A stretch of 64,000 nt of DNA. Source: Streptomyces spiroverticillatus. Its GTDB lineage: Bacteria > Actinomycetota > Actinomycetes > Streptomycetales > Streptomycetaceae. This document shows positions 25,032-34,659 of the stretch, piece after piece. The notes beneath the pieces were generated by a model. It was not told the DNA's origin. It saw only the letters and a program-made list of their open reading frames with translations, and made no database searches. Position 1 is the stretch's first letter; each line of letters opens with the position of its first letter. The stretch lies in assembly GCA_014650415.1 (NCBI GenBank), contig BMUX01000005.1:248001-312000 (forward strand), in the 5' to 3' direction. The translations under genes and the position numbers were made by a program.

Positions 25032-26526
25032 TCAGTGGGGCTGGGGTTCCCGGGACTCCGACGGGATCGAGACCTCGACCGTCCGTCCGCGCTTCGTCCG
25101 CAGCCTCGTCACCGCCACCCCCGCCGCGACGACCGCCGCGATCAGCGGTACGAGAAGGGCCGCCCGGAAGCCCCCGATCTGCTGGGCGGGCGAACTCCCC
25201 TGCTTAGCCGGCGCGTTGACCGTCGTCACTGCCGAGAGCCCGAGCGCCGAGCCGAACTGGAAGGACGTGTAGAGCAGCCCGCCCGCCAGGCCCTGCTCCT
25301 CCTCCGCGATGCCGTCCGTCGCGACGATCGTCAGCGGACCGTACGCCAGTGAGAGGGCGAGTCCCAGCAGCATCGACGGGAACATCAGGGCGTACGACCG
25401 GTCCACGCCCAGCGGGAGGAAGAGGGCGTACGAGAGGGAGGCCAGGACCAGACCGCCCAGGATCACCTTCGCGTTGCCGAAGCGGTTCACCAGGCGCGGG
25501 GTGAGCGTCGGCGCGAGGATCGCGTCGATGCCGATCGCCAGGAGCGCGAAGCTGGTCGCGAGGGTGGACCAGCCGCGCAGTTCCTGGAGGTAGAGCACGG
25601 CGATGAACTGGAACCCGAAGAATCCGCCCGCGAAGAGCAGTCCGACGATGTTGGCCCGGACCAGGGCCGCGTTGCGCAGGATGCCCAGGCGGACGATCGG
25701 GGACGCCGAGCGCCGTTCGATCACCACGAAGGCGGCGAAGAGGAGCAGGCTCGCGGCGAGGGTGCCCACCGTCCACAGCGCTCCGGTGTGCGAGGCGCGC
25801 TCGACGCCGAGCACGAGCAGGACGATCGCGGCGGTGACGGTGACCGCACCGGCGAAGTCGACCCCGTACGGGCTGCGTTCGGGGCGTTCGCCGCGGGGCA
25901 GCAGACTGAGCGCGCCGATCAGGATGGCGAGGGAGAGGAGCACCGGGGCGAAGAACACCCATCGCCAGTCGACCGAGGTGAGCAGGCCGCCGACGACCAG
26001 GCCGATGGAGAAGCCGCCGGCGGCGGTGCCGGAGTAGACGAGGAGAGCCTTGTTGCGCTGGGGCCCCTCGGCGAAGCTCGTCGTGATGATCGACAGGCCC
26101 GCCGGGGTCATGAACGCGGCGGCCACCCCGGTGACGAAGCGGGCCAGGATCAGCATCCAGCCCTCCGTGGCGAAGCCGCCGAGCCCGGAGAAGAGCAGGA
26201 AGACGGTCAGCCAGAGGAGGAACATCCGGCGGCGGCCGAAGAGGTCGGCGGCGCGTCCGCCCAGCAGCATGAAGCCGCCGTAGCCGAGGACGTACGCACT
26301 CATGACCCTCCCCCGTTCTCGGCTACGCTCGAACGGGAGGTGCCCCCTCCAACTGCCCGGTGGTCAGGTCCATTTCGGACCTGATGGAGGGCAGGGCGAC
26401 GTTGAGCATGGCGACGTCGATGCCCTCCAGGAAGATCGCTCCGCAGAGGACGAGGCGGACGCCCCAGGCGCGTCTGTCCATCCGTGGGACGCCGAGCGGT
26501 GAGACACCAGATGGTGATGTGGACAT
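25032..26526 (-). pseudogene. MFS drug-transporter-type gene interrupted by a small insertion
   Basis: The first 60 or so residues (ATG 26526: LVLCGAIFLEGIDVAMLNVA, LPSIRSEMDLTTGQL) are the start of a 14-TM DHA2-like or 12-TM MFS transporter. The rest (from ATG 26303: MSAYVLGYGGFMLLGGRAAD, LFGRRRMF) continues the same protein in a different frame. Between TTGQL and MSAYVL, where about three residues (typically QWV) are expected, there are 46 bases with a palindrome and an in-frame stop, a net gain of about 37 nt. The insertion creates GGGGGAGG just before ATG 26303. A shortened protein lacking the first span might therefore be made, but normal transport is unlikely. It lies behind the imine-reductase-like gene. 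Confidence 0.8.
26308..26349. mobile_element. Small palindromic insertion element
   Basis: The roughly 40-bp segment has inverted arms CCCGTTC (26312-26318) and GAACGGG (26331-26337) around a 12-nt centre, flanked by C- and G-runs. It sits inside a coding sequence where homologous proteins need only about nine bases. From experience very similar CCCGTTC...GAACGGG palindromes are widespread in Streptomyces intergenic regions, so I interpret it as a MITE-like or REP-like mobile palindrome. No target duplication is obvious. Confidence 0.55.
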
Positions 26527-26590
26527 GACATGACTCCTTGCGGAAGGCTGGGGATGGGAGGGGGACGGGGACGAGGGAGCCGCGCGGGGG

Positions 26591-27493
26591 TTACGACGCG
26601 CCGCCCGGCTTCCGCAGGGCCTCGATCACGCTCGCGTAGCTGTCCTGGCCGTGGCCCTGCGCCTTGGCGCGCAGCATCGACGCCTTCAGGAGCTCGGGCA
26701 GGGCGTTGTCGACGCCACGGGCCTCGGCGGCGTGCAGCAGGTGGTCGATGGTGGCGATCTGTACATCGACGGTGGCGTCGTCGCCCGGGTACTCACCGGC
26801 GTCGATCTGGGCGGCGTAGGTGTCCATGAAGACGCTGACCGTCTTCAGCCAGCGCAGCGCGACCTCGGTGTAGGCCTTGGCCTCGATCTTCTCCGCGCCG
26901 ACCACGGCGGTGCCGTGCAGCCAGCCGTTGAAGGTGGCCCACATGAGGCCGAGGAGGGCGGAGTCGTAGAGCGAGGCGAGGCCGGGGTCTTCGCCCAGGT
27001 GGATCGGGTCGCCGAGGGCTTCGAGGGTGGGGCGGTGGGTGGCGAAGACGGCGGGCGAGCCGCTGTAGAGGAACATCACCTCGGGGGTGCCGACGCCGGG
27101 CGGGGTGGTCATGATGCCGCCGTCGAGGTAGTCGACGCCGTGCTTCTCGGCCCAGGCGGCGGCCTCGTGGCCCTGCTCGGGGGAGCCGGAGGTGAGGTTG
27201 ACGAGGGTCTTGCCCGCGAGGGATGCGGCGAAGGGGTCCAGGACGCCGAACAGTGCGTCGTAGTCCAATACGCAGGCGATGATCAGCTGGTTGGAGGCGG
27301 CGGCCTCCTGCGGGGTCGCGGCGAGACGGGCGCCCCGGTCGACCAGCGGCTGGGCCTTGCCGGGGGTGCGGTTCCAGACGGTGACCTCGTGGTCGCGGTC
27401 GAGGAGGGCGGCGGCCAGGGCGGAGCCCATGTTGCCGAGACCGAGGACGGTCACTGCCTGCTTGCCGTTTGCTGACGAGGTGTCAAAAAACAT
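26591..27493 (-). CDS. NAD(P)-dependent imine-reductase-like oxidoreductase
   Basis: A 300-residue protein. The N-terminal Rossmann motif is VLGLGNMGSALAAALL, followed by VWNRTPGK (NADPH-type NRT). The core DGGIMTTPPGVGTPEVMFLYSG is characteristic of the imine reductase branch of the 6-phosphogluconate/3-hydroxyisobutyrate dehydrogenase superfamily. The C-terminal helical dimerisation domain is complete. ATG 27493 is preceded by GGAG 8 nt away. It is divergent from a GlxA/AraC regulator and followed on the same strand by the broken MFS gene. The physiological substrate is unknown; a cyclic imine is plausible. Confidence 0.88.
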   Translation of the reverse strand: MFFDTSSANGKQAVTVLGLGNMGSALAAALLDRDHEVTVWNRTPGKAQPLVDRGARLAATPQEAAASNQLIIACVLDYDALFGVLDPFAASLAGKTLVNLTSGSPEQGHEAAAWAEKHGVDYLDGGIMTTPPGVGTPEVMFLYSGSPAVFATHRPTLEALGDPIHLGEDPGLASLYDSALLGLMWATFNGWLHGTAVVGAEKIEAKAYTEVALRWLKTVSVFMDTYAAQIDAGEYPGDDATVDVQIATIDHLLHAAEARGVDNALPELLKASMLRAKAQGHGQDSYASVIEALRKPGGAS

Positions 27494-27642
27494 TCCATTG
27501 CTCCGTGTTCGGCCGCTTTCGCGGTGTTCGATCTCGTGAAACAAAGATCGCAGGGCACGGGGGACGGCAACAGTGACAGCGGTGACGCCAACCACCAAAT
27601 TCCTGCCACGTCTTGGGGCGGGCTGCGTCTAGGCTGCACGGC

Positions 27643-28644
27643 ATGAGTCCTGGTTCCGTGGCCGTCGTCGTACCGGAAGACATCGGGGTCCCCTCGTGGG
27701 ACCTGTACGAACTGAGCATCCCGCTCACCGTGTTCGGGCAGCCGCCGCCCGACCTGACCATGCCCTGGTACGACTTGAAACTGTGCCGGGTGGAGGCCGG
27801 CAGCGTTGCCGGTGCCGGGTCCGAGTACGGGCTGTCGCTGCGCACCCCGTACGGGCTGGACGACCTGGTCGGCGCGGACACGGTGATCGTGACGTCGGTG
27901 CCCGACCCCGTGGTCGAGGAGGGCGTGCCGATGGATCCGGCGCTGATCGACGCCCTGCGCCGGGCCCAGGCGTCGGGTGCGCGGATGATGTCGCTGTGCA
28001 CCGGGGCGTTCGCGCTCGCCGAGGCGGGCCTGCTCGACGGGCGGCGTGCCACGTCGCACTGGCTGCACAGCGGCCAGCTCGCCGCCCGCTATCCGAAGGT
28101 GGAGGTGGACGACTCGGTGCTGTACGTGGACGACGGCGACGTCCTCACCAGCGCCGGTGTCACCGCCGGCCTCGATCTGTGCCTGCACCTGGTCCGCCGC
28201 GACCTGGGCGCGCACGTGGCGAACCAGCTGGCCCGGCGGATGGTGGTGCCCGCGCACCGGCCGGGCGGGCAGGCGCAGTTCATCGACCTGTCGGTGCCGG
28301 ACGACGACTGCGGGAGCCTGAACCCCGTGCTGGACTGGGCCCGCGCCCACCTGGACGAGCCCCTGACCGTCGAGGACCTGGCCCGGCGGGCGGCGATGAG
28401 CCCGCGCACCCTGCACCGCAAACTCCAGGCGGCCACCGGCACGACGCCGTTGCAGTGGCTGCTCAACCAGCGCCTGGGCCGGGCCCAGACCCTCCTGGAG
28501 TCGACGGACCTGCCGGTGGAGAAGGTGGCGGAGCTGAGCGGCCTGGGCACGGCGAACAACCTCCGCCACCACTTCCTCAAGCAGATCGGGGTCTCCCCCA
28601 GCGACTACCGCCGGGCCTTCCCCCGCACGCTCGCGAGGGCGTGA
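27643..28644 (+). CDS. GlxA-type regulator: DJ-1/PfpI domain plus AraC HTH
   Basis: A 333-residue regulator. The N-terminal DJ-1/PfpI-like domain contains the nucleophile-elbow-like SLCTGAFALAEAGLLDGRRAT and the SAGVTAGLDLCLHLVRRDLG helix typical of GlxA regulators. The C-terminal AraC domain has TVEDLARRAAMSPRTLHRKL and VEKVAELSGLGTANNLRHHF. It is divergent from the imine-reductase-like gene with 149 bp between starts and is the likely regulator of that gene and the MFS gene behind it. The ligand is unknown. Confidence 0.9.
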   Translation: MSPGSVAVVVPEDIGVPSWDLYELSIPLTVFGQPPPDLTMPWYDLKLCRVEAGSVAGAGSEYGLSLRTPYGLDDLVGADTVIVTSVPDPVVEEGVPMDPALIDALRRAQASGARMMSLCTGAFALAEAGLLDGRRATSHWLHSGQLAARYPKVEVDDSVLYVDDGDVLTSAGVTAGLDLCLHLVRRDLGAHVANQLARRMVVPAHRPGGQAQFIDLSVPDDDCGSLNPVLDWARAHLDEPLTVEDLARRAAMSPRTLHRKLQAATGTTPLQWLLNQRLGRAQTLLESTDLPVEKVAELSGLGTANNLRHHFLKQIGVSPSDYRRAFPRTLARA

Positions 28645-28652
28645 GGCCCCGG

Positions 28653-28697
28653 GGGGTGCACTACCGAGGGCTGCGCTACCGAGGGCAGCGCTACCGG
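28653..28697. repeat. Three 15-bp tandem repeats between converging genes
   Basis: Units at 28653, 28668 and 28683 are variants of GGGCTGCGCTACCGA. The third unit covers the stop codon of the 1572-residue protein gene, so repeat number changes could alter or remove that stop. Confidence 0.85.
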
Positions 28698-31600
28698 AGG
28701 CTCTCCACCTCCCTCTCCCACGCCCCGGCGAACACCTCGTGCAGCGGTGCCACCGGCAGAATCCGCAGGAACGGGGCCAGGATCTGGTCCCGCCACAGCG
28801 GCCGCACCCCGTACGCGGTCAGCTTGGCGGTCTCCAGCGGCAGGTGCGGCGCCTTCAGCTCGGTCCACTCCCCCGGCAGGAACAGGGTCCGCCCGGCGCG
28901 GGCCCGCTTGGCCTCCAGCACCGCGCCGGTCGCGAGGAGTTCGGCGCGCACCTCGGTGTGCCGCTTGGGGGTCCAGCCGTTCCACCGGCGGACGTCGCGG
29001 TCGGTGGGGGCGGGGAGTGCGGCGAGCTGGAGGTAGAGGGCCGCCGCGTCCTCGCCGGTGCCCAGGTGCGTGGCCGCGCGGGCGACGAGGTCGGGGCAGG
29101 ACTGCCGGGGGTCCGCCTCGTACGCCCCGTCCGGTACGGTCCCGGAGCGCGCCCGGTGCATCATCCGTTCCAGGCCGCCGCCGGGCAGCAGCGGTTCCAG
29201 CCGGGCCAGTTCGTCGGTCAGGCCGGTCTCCTCGCCGAGCCTGCGCAGGGCCTCGGGGCTTTCGACCAGTGCGGGCCGCAGGTAGGCGGCACCGCTCGGG
29301 GCGCAGACGACGAGCGCCCCCGAGTCGTACGGGACGACGTCGAACGGCCCCTCCTTCTTGCGCGCGTCCATCGCCACCGGCAGCCGCCGGGGCCCGAACC
29401 GCTCGGCGATGTCCTCCGGGGTGCCCTCGACCTTGCCGAAGCGCAGCTCCACCAGCAGCTCGGGGCGGGCGAGTTCGGCGCGCATCCGCTCGTGGAGGTC
29501 GTACGCTCCGGCCGCCGCCGGGTCGCCGACGGGGCGGTCCGTCCACGCCCAGGCGAGGGAGGCCGCGATCAGCCCGTACGGGAGGCCGACCGGGGTGCGG
29601 TACGGCAGCGGGGGGCCGGCCGGGGGCACGGCCCTGACCTCGACGCCCGCACCCCAGGCGCTGGCCGCCAGTTCCCAGTCGACGGCGGGCACGGGCGCGG
29701 CGCCGTCCGCGTCGAAGCCGCCCGCGAGCCGCCGGGCCCACACCTCCCCGAGTCCGAGGCCGGCCTCCAGGGCGTCGGCCGTGGTGTCGTCGACGGCCGG
29801 CCTGGCCCCGAGCCGCTCGCACCAGACCGCTGCCATCCGCTCCACGGCCGCGTCGATTCCGCCGGGCCGCCACAGCTCGGTGGGGTCCTCGGGCATCGCG
29901 GTGGCCAGGAGGGCGCGGCGGCCGTCCGCGCCGAGGCGGTTGCGGAGGAACACGTACGTCTCGGCGGTCTGCGGGGTTGCCTTGTACGGCGCCTTGCGGG
30001 CCAGCGCCAGGTCCGCGTCCCGGTCGGGGCCGCCGACGAGTCCGGCGACGACCAGTCGCGCCAACCCGCTGCGTACGCCGGTGAGTTGGGCGAAGCGGGC
30101 GGCTGCGGACTCGGGCAGCGGGACCGGGCCGTCCGTGTCCACGGCCGCGACGAGTGCCCGTAGCCGGGTGGCGTCGTCCCGTTCGATGTGCACGAGCCGG
30201 GCCTCGGGGAGGGGTTCCGCCGTGCCGGTGCCGACGGCCGTCACGTACCAGCGCTGGTTGCCTCCCGCCCGCATCCCGGCCGACGCCACCGCCGCGCCCT
30301 CGGCCCGCAGCGCGTCCAGGGCCTCGGGGCTGTCCGTGCGGCCGGTCCACCAGCGGCTGCCCCGTCGGGCGAACGGCTGCTCGGCCCAGGTGTCCAGGAG
30401 GGCCAGCAGCGCGGCCCGGGAGGCGTCGGGGGTCGGGGCCACCGCGGCCCGCCAGGCCGCCGCGTCGATCGTGCCCAGCAGCTGCGACCAGTCGTGCGGC
30501 GGTGCGGGCGGGGAGAGGCGGCGCACCTCCTCCCCGACCGTCCCGGCCAGGCAGGCTCCGTCGGTGGCCAGGGCGGTGAGCGTCGCCGGGAGGGACACGT
30601 CCGGGCCGGGGCGGTGCGTGTCGCGGGTGCCGTCGGTGACGAGCCCGTGCAGGGCGGGGACGAGGTCGGTGTCGGGGGCCGCCCGGCGCGGGGTGGCGGG
30701 CGGGGCCGCGGCGAGGAGGGCGACGCGGCGGTGCAGTTCGCGGCGGCGTGTCTCGACCCGGGCCGCCCGCCGGGCCACGGCCGCGACCGCCTCGACCAGG
30801 ACCGGGTCGGTGACGGCGGGCAGTGTGCGCTTCACCGCGAGGGGAAGGGAGTCGGGGTCGGTCAGGGCGGCGGTGAGCAGGGCGTCCGCCGTGTGCTCGG
30901 TGACGGTGCGCAGGGCCCGGGAGGCGGCCGGTTCGCGGGTGCGCAGCAGGTACCAGAAGGCGGGCGGGAGGGCCGTGCCGCCGGAGACGGTGGCCTGGCG
31001 GCGGGAGTTGACGGGGCGGGAGCGGTGGGGGGCGGTGTGTCCGTCCAGCTCCCAGAGGAGGGTGCCGTCCGCCGTGTAGGCGCGTACTCCCGTACGGGTC
31101 TGGGACTCGGCGAGGACGACGTCCTCCACGGCGCCTTCCGGGGCGGCCCACAGGCCCCACGGTTCCTGGCCGGGGCGGTCGATGTCGAAGCGGGCGGTGC
31201 GGCCGTCGATGCTTTCGACCCGGTAGTGGTCGGGGGCGTGGTCGCGGTGGCGGGTGCGGAAGAGGATGCGGGTGCCGACGAGGCCGTCCTTGGCGCCGAG
31301 CGGGGAGCCGGTCAGGCCTGCGGGCAGCGGGGCGAGCTGGAGGGCTTCGCGGGCGAGGGACAGGTCGGCCTCGGTGGCGGGGTCCGGGGCGCGGCCGGGG
31401 AAGTCCGGCAGGGGGCGGGCGCCCTGGGGTTCGCCGGTGACCCGGTGGACGGATTCCCAGGGTTTGCGGCCGTAGACGGCGTTGGTCCAGACGTGGGCGC
31501 CGTCGCTGAGCTGGAGTTCCTCGCGGTCGATGCCGGAGGTCTCGCCGGGCCGCAGCACGCGCTGCCCGGCGTGCCGTCCGCCGCCGTCGGCGGTCTCGAA

Positions 31601-33409
31601 CTGGAAGCCGTACGCGCCGTCCAGGCTGCCGTCGAACGGGACGAGGCCACCGCATTCGTCCGGGGTGAAGGGTTCGTTCGGGCGGTCGGCCCACACAGCC
31701 GTGTCGCAGTAGTAGGGGCTCGGCTTGCGGGTCCAGCTGACGAGGAAGGAGCCGCCGACGTAGTGGACGGCGTACATGCTCGCGCCGTCCGGGATCGTGA
31801 AGCGGCAGGAGCCGCGCTCCCCGTCGGGGGCAACGGCGACGGCCCGGTCCCGGCCGAAGACGGTCAGCACCGGCCAGGTGGAGGTCACGCCCTCCACCCC
31901 GGGCAGGGGGCCTTCCTCGTCCGTCGCGAGCTGTGCGTAGGCCGATTCCAGTGCGGGCCAGGCCAGTTCCTCGGGCAGCCCGGCCGCCAGCGAGCGGCGC
32001 AGCGTCCCGGCTGCGCCCGCCGTGTCGAGGGCGTCCGCGATGCCGTCGAGCGCCGACACCGTGGGCCGGTCCAGGACGGTCTCCAGCTCGGCCACCGCCT
32101 CTTCGGCCCCGGCCATGCCGCCGCCCCCGACGGTGTCGACCAGCTTCCCGACACGGGCGGCAACCCCTTGGGCGATGCCCTCGTTGCCGGGCAGCAGGGT
32201 GACCGCCGAGCCGGGACGCCGGCCGCGCGCGGCGTACCGACTGGGCAGCAGATCGGCATGCACGGTGCCTTCGAGGCGGGGCCCGAACACCGGGTCGGCG
32301 GCGAGGGCGGCGAGGTCGCGGCGCGACTCCGCGCCCCAGAAGCGCATCCTGATCTCCGCCCCGGGGTCGACGACCTCGGCCCCGGCCGCGAGGCAGGCGT
32401 CCAGCACGTCGGCGTCGAAGCCCTGCCAGTGGTAGCGGGTGGTGTGCAGGGTGACCGGGGTCTCCGAGGCCCGCAGCCGGGACCCCAACCGGCCGATCAG
32501 CTCCAGGAATTCCCCGGGCACCCGCTGCCGGGAGACCCCGCCGCCGGACTGCGCCGCGTACTGGTACATCCGTACGAAATGGCCCACCCAGCGGGCCACT
32601 CCGCCGTCCGGCACGACGCGACCGGACGCCATCGCCTCGCTCGCCCCGCAGGCGTCGAGCAGGCGCAGCCATGCGCCGCCGTCGGTGACGCCGTCCGGGA
32701 AGACGTCGAGGAGGCCGGCCGCGACATCGTCCGTGGGCCGGTGGGCGGCGAGCAGCGGACGGGCGGCGGTCAACAGGGCGTCCGGCACGGCCTTCTCGCG
32801 GGCCGCGGCGAGGATCGCGCCGATCGTCCGGGCGGCTTCGGCGTCGCCGTGCCCGGCCGGTTTGGCGGCGGCGCGCACACGGCGCACCAGGTCGGCGGGG
32901 AGGTCCGCCGGGGAGCGCGTCCAGGCGAGCAGGAACTCCTCCAGCGCCGTGTACGCCTCGGCCGGGGGCAGGGAGTCGGAGAGGAAGCGCTGGTGGGCGG
33001 CCAGTTCCTTGGCGGGGACGGCCCCGCAGCGGGCGAACAGCAAGGCGTTGGCGATCCGGTACGCGGGGACGACCGCCAGCGCGTGCTCCGCCTCGGCGGC
33101 GCGGGCCGCCGCATAGGCACGGCCGGCGGCGCGGCGGCCGCTGCTGCCGTTGCCGAACAGGCGGTGTCCGACCGTGTCCCAGAACCACGGCAGGTGCGGC
33201 GGGGGCAGCCGCCGCGCCCGCACGGCCATCGCGTCGACGAACCGGCCCGGCTTGGACCAGGTCCTGGACAGCTCGCCGTACAGACCGTCGACCAGTTCGC
33301 GCGCGGCGTCGGCCGTGCCGGGATCATGGGCGGCGGCCCAGTCGGCGTACGTGGTGGAGACGTGCGCCTTTCCGGCGAGGGGCAGAAGTCCGTCGTACGA
33401 ATCGGTCAT
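28691..33409 (-). CDS. Very large protein of unknown function, 1572 aa
   Basis: One uninterrupted frame of 1572 codons with strong coding bias. It begins MTDSYDGLLPLAGKAHVSTT. There is no signal peptide, membrane segment, ATP-binding loop or repeat domain that I can see. The protein is Ala/Arg/Pro-rich with many Trp-containing segments (for example PPPHLPWFWDTVGHRLFG, TTRYHWQGFDAD and WTRKPSPYYCDTAVWADRP). The C-terminal third has LVELRFGKVEGTPEDIAERF and MDARKKEGPFDVVPYDSG, which read as ordered domains. The ATG at 33409 is chosen over a TTG at 33439, although neither has a strong ribosome-binding site. It follows the HPP gene on the same strand. I do not recognise the family and assign no function. 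Confidence 0.8.
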   Translation of the reverse strand: MTDSYDGLLPLAGKAHVSTTYADWAAAHDPGTADAARELVDGLYGELSRTWSKPGRFVDAMAVRARRLPPPHLPWFWDTVGHRLFGNGSSGRRAAGRAYAAARAAEAEHALAVVPAYRIANALLFARCGAVPAKELAAHQRFLSDSLPPAEAYTALEEFLLAWTRSPADLPADLVRRVRAAAKPAGHGDAEAARTIGAILAAAREKAVPDALLTAARPLLAAHRPTDDVAAGLLDVFPDGVTDGGAWLRLLDACGASEAMASGRVVPDGGVARWVGHFVRMYQYAAQSGGGVSRQRVPGEFLELIGRLGSRLRASETPVTLHTTRYHWQGFDADVLDACLAAGAEVVDPGAEIRMRFWGAESRRDLAALAADPVFGPRLEGTVHADLLPSRYAARGRRPGSAVTLLPGNEGIAQGVAARVGKLVDTVGGGGMAGAEEAVAELETVLDRPTVSALDGIADALDTAGAAGTLRRSLAAGLPEELAWPALESAYAQLATDEEGPLPGVEGVTSTWPVLTVFGRDRAVAVAPDGERGSCRFTIPDGASMYAVHYVGGSFLVSWTRKPSPYYCDTAVWADRPNEPFTPDECGGLVPFDGSLDGAYGFQFETADGGGRHAGQRVLRPGETSGIDREELQLSDGAHVWTNAVYGRKPWESVHRVTGEPQGARPLPDFPGRAPDPATEADLSLAREALQLAPLPAGLTGSPLGAKDGLVGTRILFRTRHRDHAPDHYRVESIDGRTARFDIDRPGQEPWGLWAAPEGAVEDVVLAESQTRTGVRAYTADGTLLWELDGHTAPHRSRPVNSRRQATVSGGTALPPAFWYLLRTREPAASRALRTVTEHTADALLTAALTDPDSLPLAVKRTLPAVTDPVLVEAVAAVARRAARVETRRRELHRRVALLAAAPPATPRRAAPDTDLVPALHGLVTDGTRDTHRPGPDVSLPATLTALATDGACLAGTVGEEVRRLSPPAPPHDWSQLLGTIDAAAWRAAVAPTPDASRAALLALLDTWAEQPFARRGSRWWTGRTDSPEALDALRAEGAAVASAGMRAGGNQRWYVTAVGTGTAEPLPEARLVHIERDDATRLRALVAAVDTDGPVPLPESAAARFAQLTGVRSGLARLVVAGLVGGPDRDADLALARKAPYKATPQTAETYVFLRNRLGADGRRALLATAMPEDPTELWRPGGIDAAVERMAAVWCERLGARPAVDDTTADALEAGLGLGEVWARRLAGGFDADGAAPVPAVDWELAASAWGAGVEVRAVPPAGPPLPYRTPVGLPYGLIAASLAWAWTDRPVGDPAAAGAYDLHERMRAELARPELLVELRFGKVEGTPEDIAERFGPRRLPVAMDARKKEGPFDVVPYDSGALVVCAPSGAAYLRPALVESPEALRRLGEETGLTDELARLEPLLPGGGLERMMHRARSGTVPDGAYEADPRQSCPDLVARAATHLGTGEDAAALYLQLAALPAPTDRDVRRWNGWTPKRHTEVRAELLATGAVLEAKRARAGRTLFLPGEWTELKAPHLPLETAKLTAYGVRPLWRDQILAPFLRILPVAPLHEVFAGAWEREVESLR

Positions 33410-33457
33410 GTTCTGGATCGTCGCACGCGCCACTGACAACGCCCCGGGTCCCCCCGA

Positions 33458-34057
33458 CTACCACCAGTAGGCGGGGTACTTGTGGTCGACCCGGTCCACC
33501 TTCCCGACCAGCACTCCCGCGCCGACGATCACGAGCGTGGCCAGCGTCAACAGCCCCAGGAAGTGGAGCGGCGGAGGGTCGGTCAGCACCACGACGACGG
33601 CGGTGGCGGAGGCGGGCGAGTGCGGGGTGCGCGCCCAGGCCATCGCGCCGATGGTGAGCCCGGCCGCGACCGCCGCCGTCCACAGCGAAGCGCCGCCCAC
33701 CGCGACGGCCGCGAGCCCGATGCCCGCCGAGATCAACTGTCCGCCGACGACGCTGCGGGGCTGGGCCAGCGGCAGGCCGGGGGCGGCGAAGACGAGGGCG
33801 GCGCTGGCGGCCAGCGGGGGTATGAGCAGGGGTTCGTGCAGGACGACGCCGAGCGCGACGAGCAGCAGCATCACGGCGACTCCGCACACGGTCATGGCCG
33901 CGACGGTCGACAGGGGCGCGCGGGCGGGGGCCTTCCCGGCGAGCACGGCGACACACCTCTGCCACCGTGTGGGACGACAGCCGGATTCCACCGACGCCTG
34001 CACCTCGGGGGTGGTGATGTTCAGGGTCGAGGCGTCGGGCACGAACGTTCCTTCCAT
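33458..34057 (-). CDS. HPP family membrane protein
   Basis: A 199-residue integral membrane protein with four hydrophobic spans. The segment LPLAQPRSVVGGQLISAGIG is the conserved HPP-family core, and ARTPHSPASATAVVVVL is its second conserved region. In plants and cyanobacteria HPP proteins transport nitrite; here that role is only possible, not shown. The ATG at 34057 starts MEGTFVPDAST. It lies 48 bp upstream of the large-protein gene on the same strand. Confidence 0.85.
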   Translation of the reverse strand: MEGTFVPDASTLNITTPEVQASVESGCRPTRWQRCVAVLAGKAPARAPLSTVAAMTVCGVAVMLLLVALGVVLHEPLLIPPLAASAALVFAAPGLPLAQPRSVVGGQLISAGIGLAAVAVGGASLWTAAVAAGLTIGAMAWARTPHSPASATAVVVVLTDPPPLHFLGLLTLATLVIVGAGVLVGKVDRVDHKYPAYWW

Positions 34058-34146
34058 GGTGTGCCGCCGGTCAGGGGCGGGCTGATCGTCGAGGGCTGAC
34101 AGACCAATGTACGAGGTCAAGCCCTTGACGCCCCTGTCGGGGGCAC

Positions 34147-34635
34147 TCACCCCGGCTGCTCGTACCGCTGGAAGACCTTCCGGCTGTCGGAGACGAACGG
34201 CCACTCGCGCATCGCCCGGCGGAACGCGTCCCTGTCCAGCCAGTCGTACCAGTCGACCTCGCCGGGGTCGGGGGTGACGGGCCCCGTCACGAGGGCCTCG
34301 TGCACGGCCAGCCAGTACGGGCTGATCTCGCCCCGGCAGAGGAAGGAGAACAGGGGCCGGACCGGAGCCCGTACCCCCAGCTCCTCCTCCAGCTCCCGTT
34401 CCGCGGCGGCCTGATAGCTCTCGCCGGCGTTGACCGCACCGCCGAGCAGCCAGTTGTACTGGCCGGGGAAGCGGGACACGGTCGGTGGCCGCCGGTGCAC
34501 GAGGACGCGCCCCTCGCCGTCCCTGCACACGGTGGTGGCGACGCGGTGCAGCCAGCCCTCGCGGATGGCCTGGCTCCGGTCGACGATCCCCAGGACGCGG
34601 TCCTGGTCGTCGACGCGATCGACGAATTCGGCCAT
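34147..34635 (-). CDS. Nudix hydrolase
   Basis: A 162-residue Nudix-fold enzyme. The Nudix box is GGAVNAGESYQAAAEREL followed by EEELGV, complete with both metal-binding glutamates. The N-terminal HRVATTVCRDGEGRVLVHRR and the YDWLDRDAFRRAMREW tail fit the IPP-isomerase-like/YfcD group that acts on nucleoside diphosphate derivatives. ATG 34635 is preceded by GGAGGGG at good spacing. It ends shortly after the MerR gene on the same strand (gap 24 bp), so the two may form an operon. Confidence 0.88.
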   Translation of the reverse strand: MAEFVDRVDDQDRVLGIVDRSQAIREGWLHRVATTVCRDGEGRVLVHRRPPTVSRFPGQYNWLLGGAVNAGESYQAAAERELEEELGVRAPVRPLFSFLCRGEISPYWLAVHEALVTGPVTPDPGEVDWYDWLDRDAFRRAMREWPFVSDSRKVFQRYEQPG

Positions 34636-34659
34636 GGTGGGGTCCCCTCCCGGCAAAGG

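Noticed and set aside
28605..33436. Alternative long frames (both strands) over the 1572-residue gene
   Set aside because: They are low-complexity Arg/Pro/Gly translations; codon bias favours the frame from 33409 to 28691.
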